Assembly: GCA_035760965.1 (NCBI GenBank)
Contig: DASTRY010000008.1
Span: 124,001-188,000, forward strand
Reading direction: 5' to 3'
DNA: 64,000 bases
DNA from: JADGHX01 sp035760965
Lineage (GTDB): Bacteria > Pseudomonadota > Gammaproteobacteria > Steroidobacterales > Steroidobacteraceae
The notes beneath the pieces were generated by a model. The model worked only from the letters and a program-made list of their open reading frames with translations. It ran no database searches and had not been told where the DNA came from. Positions 62,774-64,000 of the stretch are shown one piece after another. Each line of letters starts with the position of its first letter. Position 1 is the stretch's first letter. A program made the translations under genes and the position numbers.

Positions 62774-64000
62774 TTATTCGGCGGGCGCAGTCGCGGGCAC
62801 GGTCGGGCGCGCCTGACCGCCCGGATTCATCCGCAACGTCCGCCAGTTGCCGTACTTGTAGTAGGCAACGGAAAGAAGAGCCGCGACCAGCGAGGAGATC
62901 GGGAAGCTCCACCAGATCGCGTCGGCGTGCCAGCGATCGAGCAGCGAGAGCGCGAGCGGGAAGCGTACCCCGAGCAGCGCGATCGTGAGGATCACGAGCG
63001 GTGGGAATACCGCGCCCGTCGCGCGCACGACGCCGAAGATCACCATCGACACGCCGAGCAGCACGAACGACCACGCCGCGATGTGATTCAACTGCACCGC
63101 CATCGCGAGCGCCGCGGAGCCCCGCGGCACGAACAGTCCGAGCGCGTGCTCGCTGAACACTTCGAGGACGACGACGATGGAGCCGGTGAGCAGCACGCTG
63201 TAGAGCACACCGTGTCGCGCCGTCGCGTTCACGCGATCCCACTTCTGCGCGCCGACGTTCTGCGCAGCCATGGACGACACGGCCATGCCGACCGCGAACG
63301 CGGGCATCTGCACATACTGCCAAAGCTGAAACGCCGCGCCGAAAGCGGCCGTTGCGTCGGTGCCGAAGCGGTTCACGAGCGTGATCATGAGGACGCCGCT
63401 CAACGAGATCACGAGGAGCTGCAACCCCATCGGCACGCCCTTCACGATCAGCGTGCGCACGATGCTCCAATCGGGCTTCAGCTGCCCGAGCTCGTGCCGC
63501 CGCAGGCGAAGCGGATTGCGCTTGCGATAGAGGTGCGCGATGAGCGCCACCAGCGTCACGAGCTGCGCGAATGCCGTGGCCCATGCCGAGCCGGCGATGC
63601 CGAGACCGGGGACCGGTCCGAGCCCGAAGATGAGCAGCGGATTCAGCCCGATGTCGAGCCCGACGGACACGATCAGAAACAAGAACGGCGTCTTCGAGTC
63701 GCCCGCACCGCGCAGCACCGCGATCGCGAACGCGTACATGAAGCTCGTCGGCAGCCCGATGAACAGCACCCGCATGTAGCTGACCGCGAGCGGCAACGAC
63801 TCGGGCGGGGTCTTCATCGCGACGAGGATCGGCTCGCAGAGCACGGCGCCGGCCACCGACATCACGATCGACAGCAGCAGGAAGAACGTCGCGCTCGTGC
63901 CGACGACGCGCTTCGCGTCGTCCGGCCGCTTCGCGCCGAGATACACGCCGACGAGAATCGTCGAGGCGAGCGAGAGTCCGTACACGCCGCCGAGGATCAG
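62774..64000 (-). CDS. MATE-family efflux transporter, 5' partial
   Basis: The frame stays open to the window edge, so the start lies beyond 64000. The 408 visible residues contain about 10-11 of the 12 helices of a multidrug and toxic compound extrusion protein: STILVGVYLGAKRPDDAKRVVGTS, AVLRGAGDSKTPFLFLIVSVGLDIGLNPLLIFG, and in the second half GAAFQLWQYVQMPAFAVGMAVSSMAAQNVGA. MATE pumps use H+ or Na+ gradients. The C-terminus ends in a short polar tail. Confidence 0.9.
   Translation of the reverse strand: MILGGVYGLSLASTILVGVYLGAKRPDDAKRVVGTSATFFLLLSIVMSVAGAVLCEPILVAMKTPPESLPLAVSYMRVLFIGLPTSFMYAFAIAVLRGAGDSKTPFLFLIVSVGLDIGLNPLLIFGLGPVPGLGIAGSAWATAFAQLVTLVALIAHLYRKRNPLRLRRHELGQLKPDWSIVRTLIVKGVPMGLQLLVISLSGVLMITLVNRFGTDATAAFGAAFQLWQYVQMPAFAVGMAVSSMAAQNVGAQKWDRVNATARHGVLYSVLLTGSIVVVLEVFSEHALGLFVPRGSAALAMAVQLNHIAAWSFVLLGVSMVIFGVVRATGAVFPPLVILTIALLGVRFPLALSLLDRWHADAIWWSFPISSLVAALLSVAYYKYGNWRTLRMNPGGQARPTVPATAPAE

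Overview
The window is GC-rich, gene-dense chromosomal DNA from a proteobacterium, most likely a gammaproteobacterium. The main evidence is the block parA-parB-atpIBEFHAGDC-(one extra gene)-glmU, an order typical of gammaproteobacterial chromosomes near the origin. Supporting evidence is an OxyR-type regulator, a trp operon with ribosome-mediated attenuation, a YajQ homologue and a tesA/ybbA/ybbP cluster. I cannot place it at family level from sequence alone. No rRNA, tRNA, CRISPR array, insertion sequence or prophage was seen, so this is core genome plus lineage-specific genes rather than an island.

Layout. 0-2.2 kb: the end of a VOC-fold protein, then an Lrp/AsnC regulator divergent from a leucine-type dehydrogenase. 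2.3-15.2 kb: chromosome partitioning (parA, parB), a promoter and terminator-like leader, the complete F1Fo ATP synthase operon, a membrane C13-type peptidase, and glmU. 15.4-24.7 kb (minus strand): a complete trpEGDCFBA operon headed by a leader peptide with three adjacent Trp codons and a clear attenuator, followed by a coupled Bcr/CflA-type exporter and a hotdog-like protein. 24.8-28.6 kb: a small conserved protein, a HerA-type ATPase with an Ala/Ser-rich linker, and a YajQ protein. 28.7-36.0 kb: a BtuF-like binding protein and a TetR-controlled tripartite RND efflux operon. 36.1-36.6 kb: a small PEP-CTERM-like exported protein behind a sigma-54 type promoter. 36.6-42.3 kb: a NUDIX hydrolase, ahpC-ahpD divergent from oxyR, a copper chaperone, an LCAT-like hydrolase and a PhzF protein. 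42.3-46.6 kb: a Tat-exported aldo/keto reductase, an acyl-CoA dehydrogenase, a LysR regulator and a DUF1993 protein. 46.9-57.0 kb: signalling and envelope genes (a degenerate EAL protein, an EF-hand protein, a LytS/LytTR two-component pair, a DUF4139 protein and a 937-residue low-complexity membrane protein). 57.2-64.0 kb: fadD, tesA, an ABC exporter pair, and a MATE transporter cut by the window edge.

How the genes work together. ParAB segregates the chromosome, and the Fo/F1 genes form one energy-conversion operon. GlmU supplies UDP-GlcNAc for the wall. The trp genes make tryptophan under attenuation control. TetR-TolC-adaptor-RND is a regulated efflux pump. OxyR-AhpC-AhpD is a peroxide defence module. 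LytS-LytTR is a two-component pair whose signal cannot be read from the sequence.

The observations most worth a second look are: the short terminator-ended transcript in front of atpI; the YcxB/C13 membrane peptidase between atpC and glmU; several core genes whose -10 element sits directly at the start codon with no Shine-Dalgarno; the sigma-54/PEP-CTERM gene; the EAL protein that has lost key catalytic positions and carries a triplicated acidic motif; and the very large Ala/Ser-rich protein at 54.2-57.0 kb.
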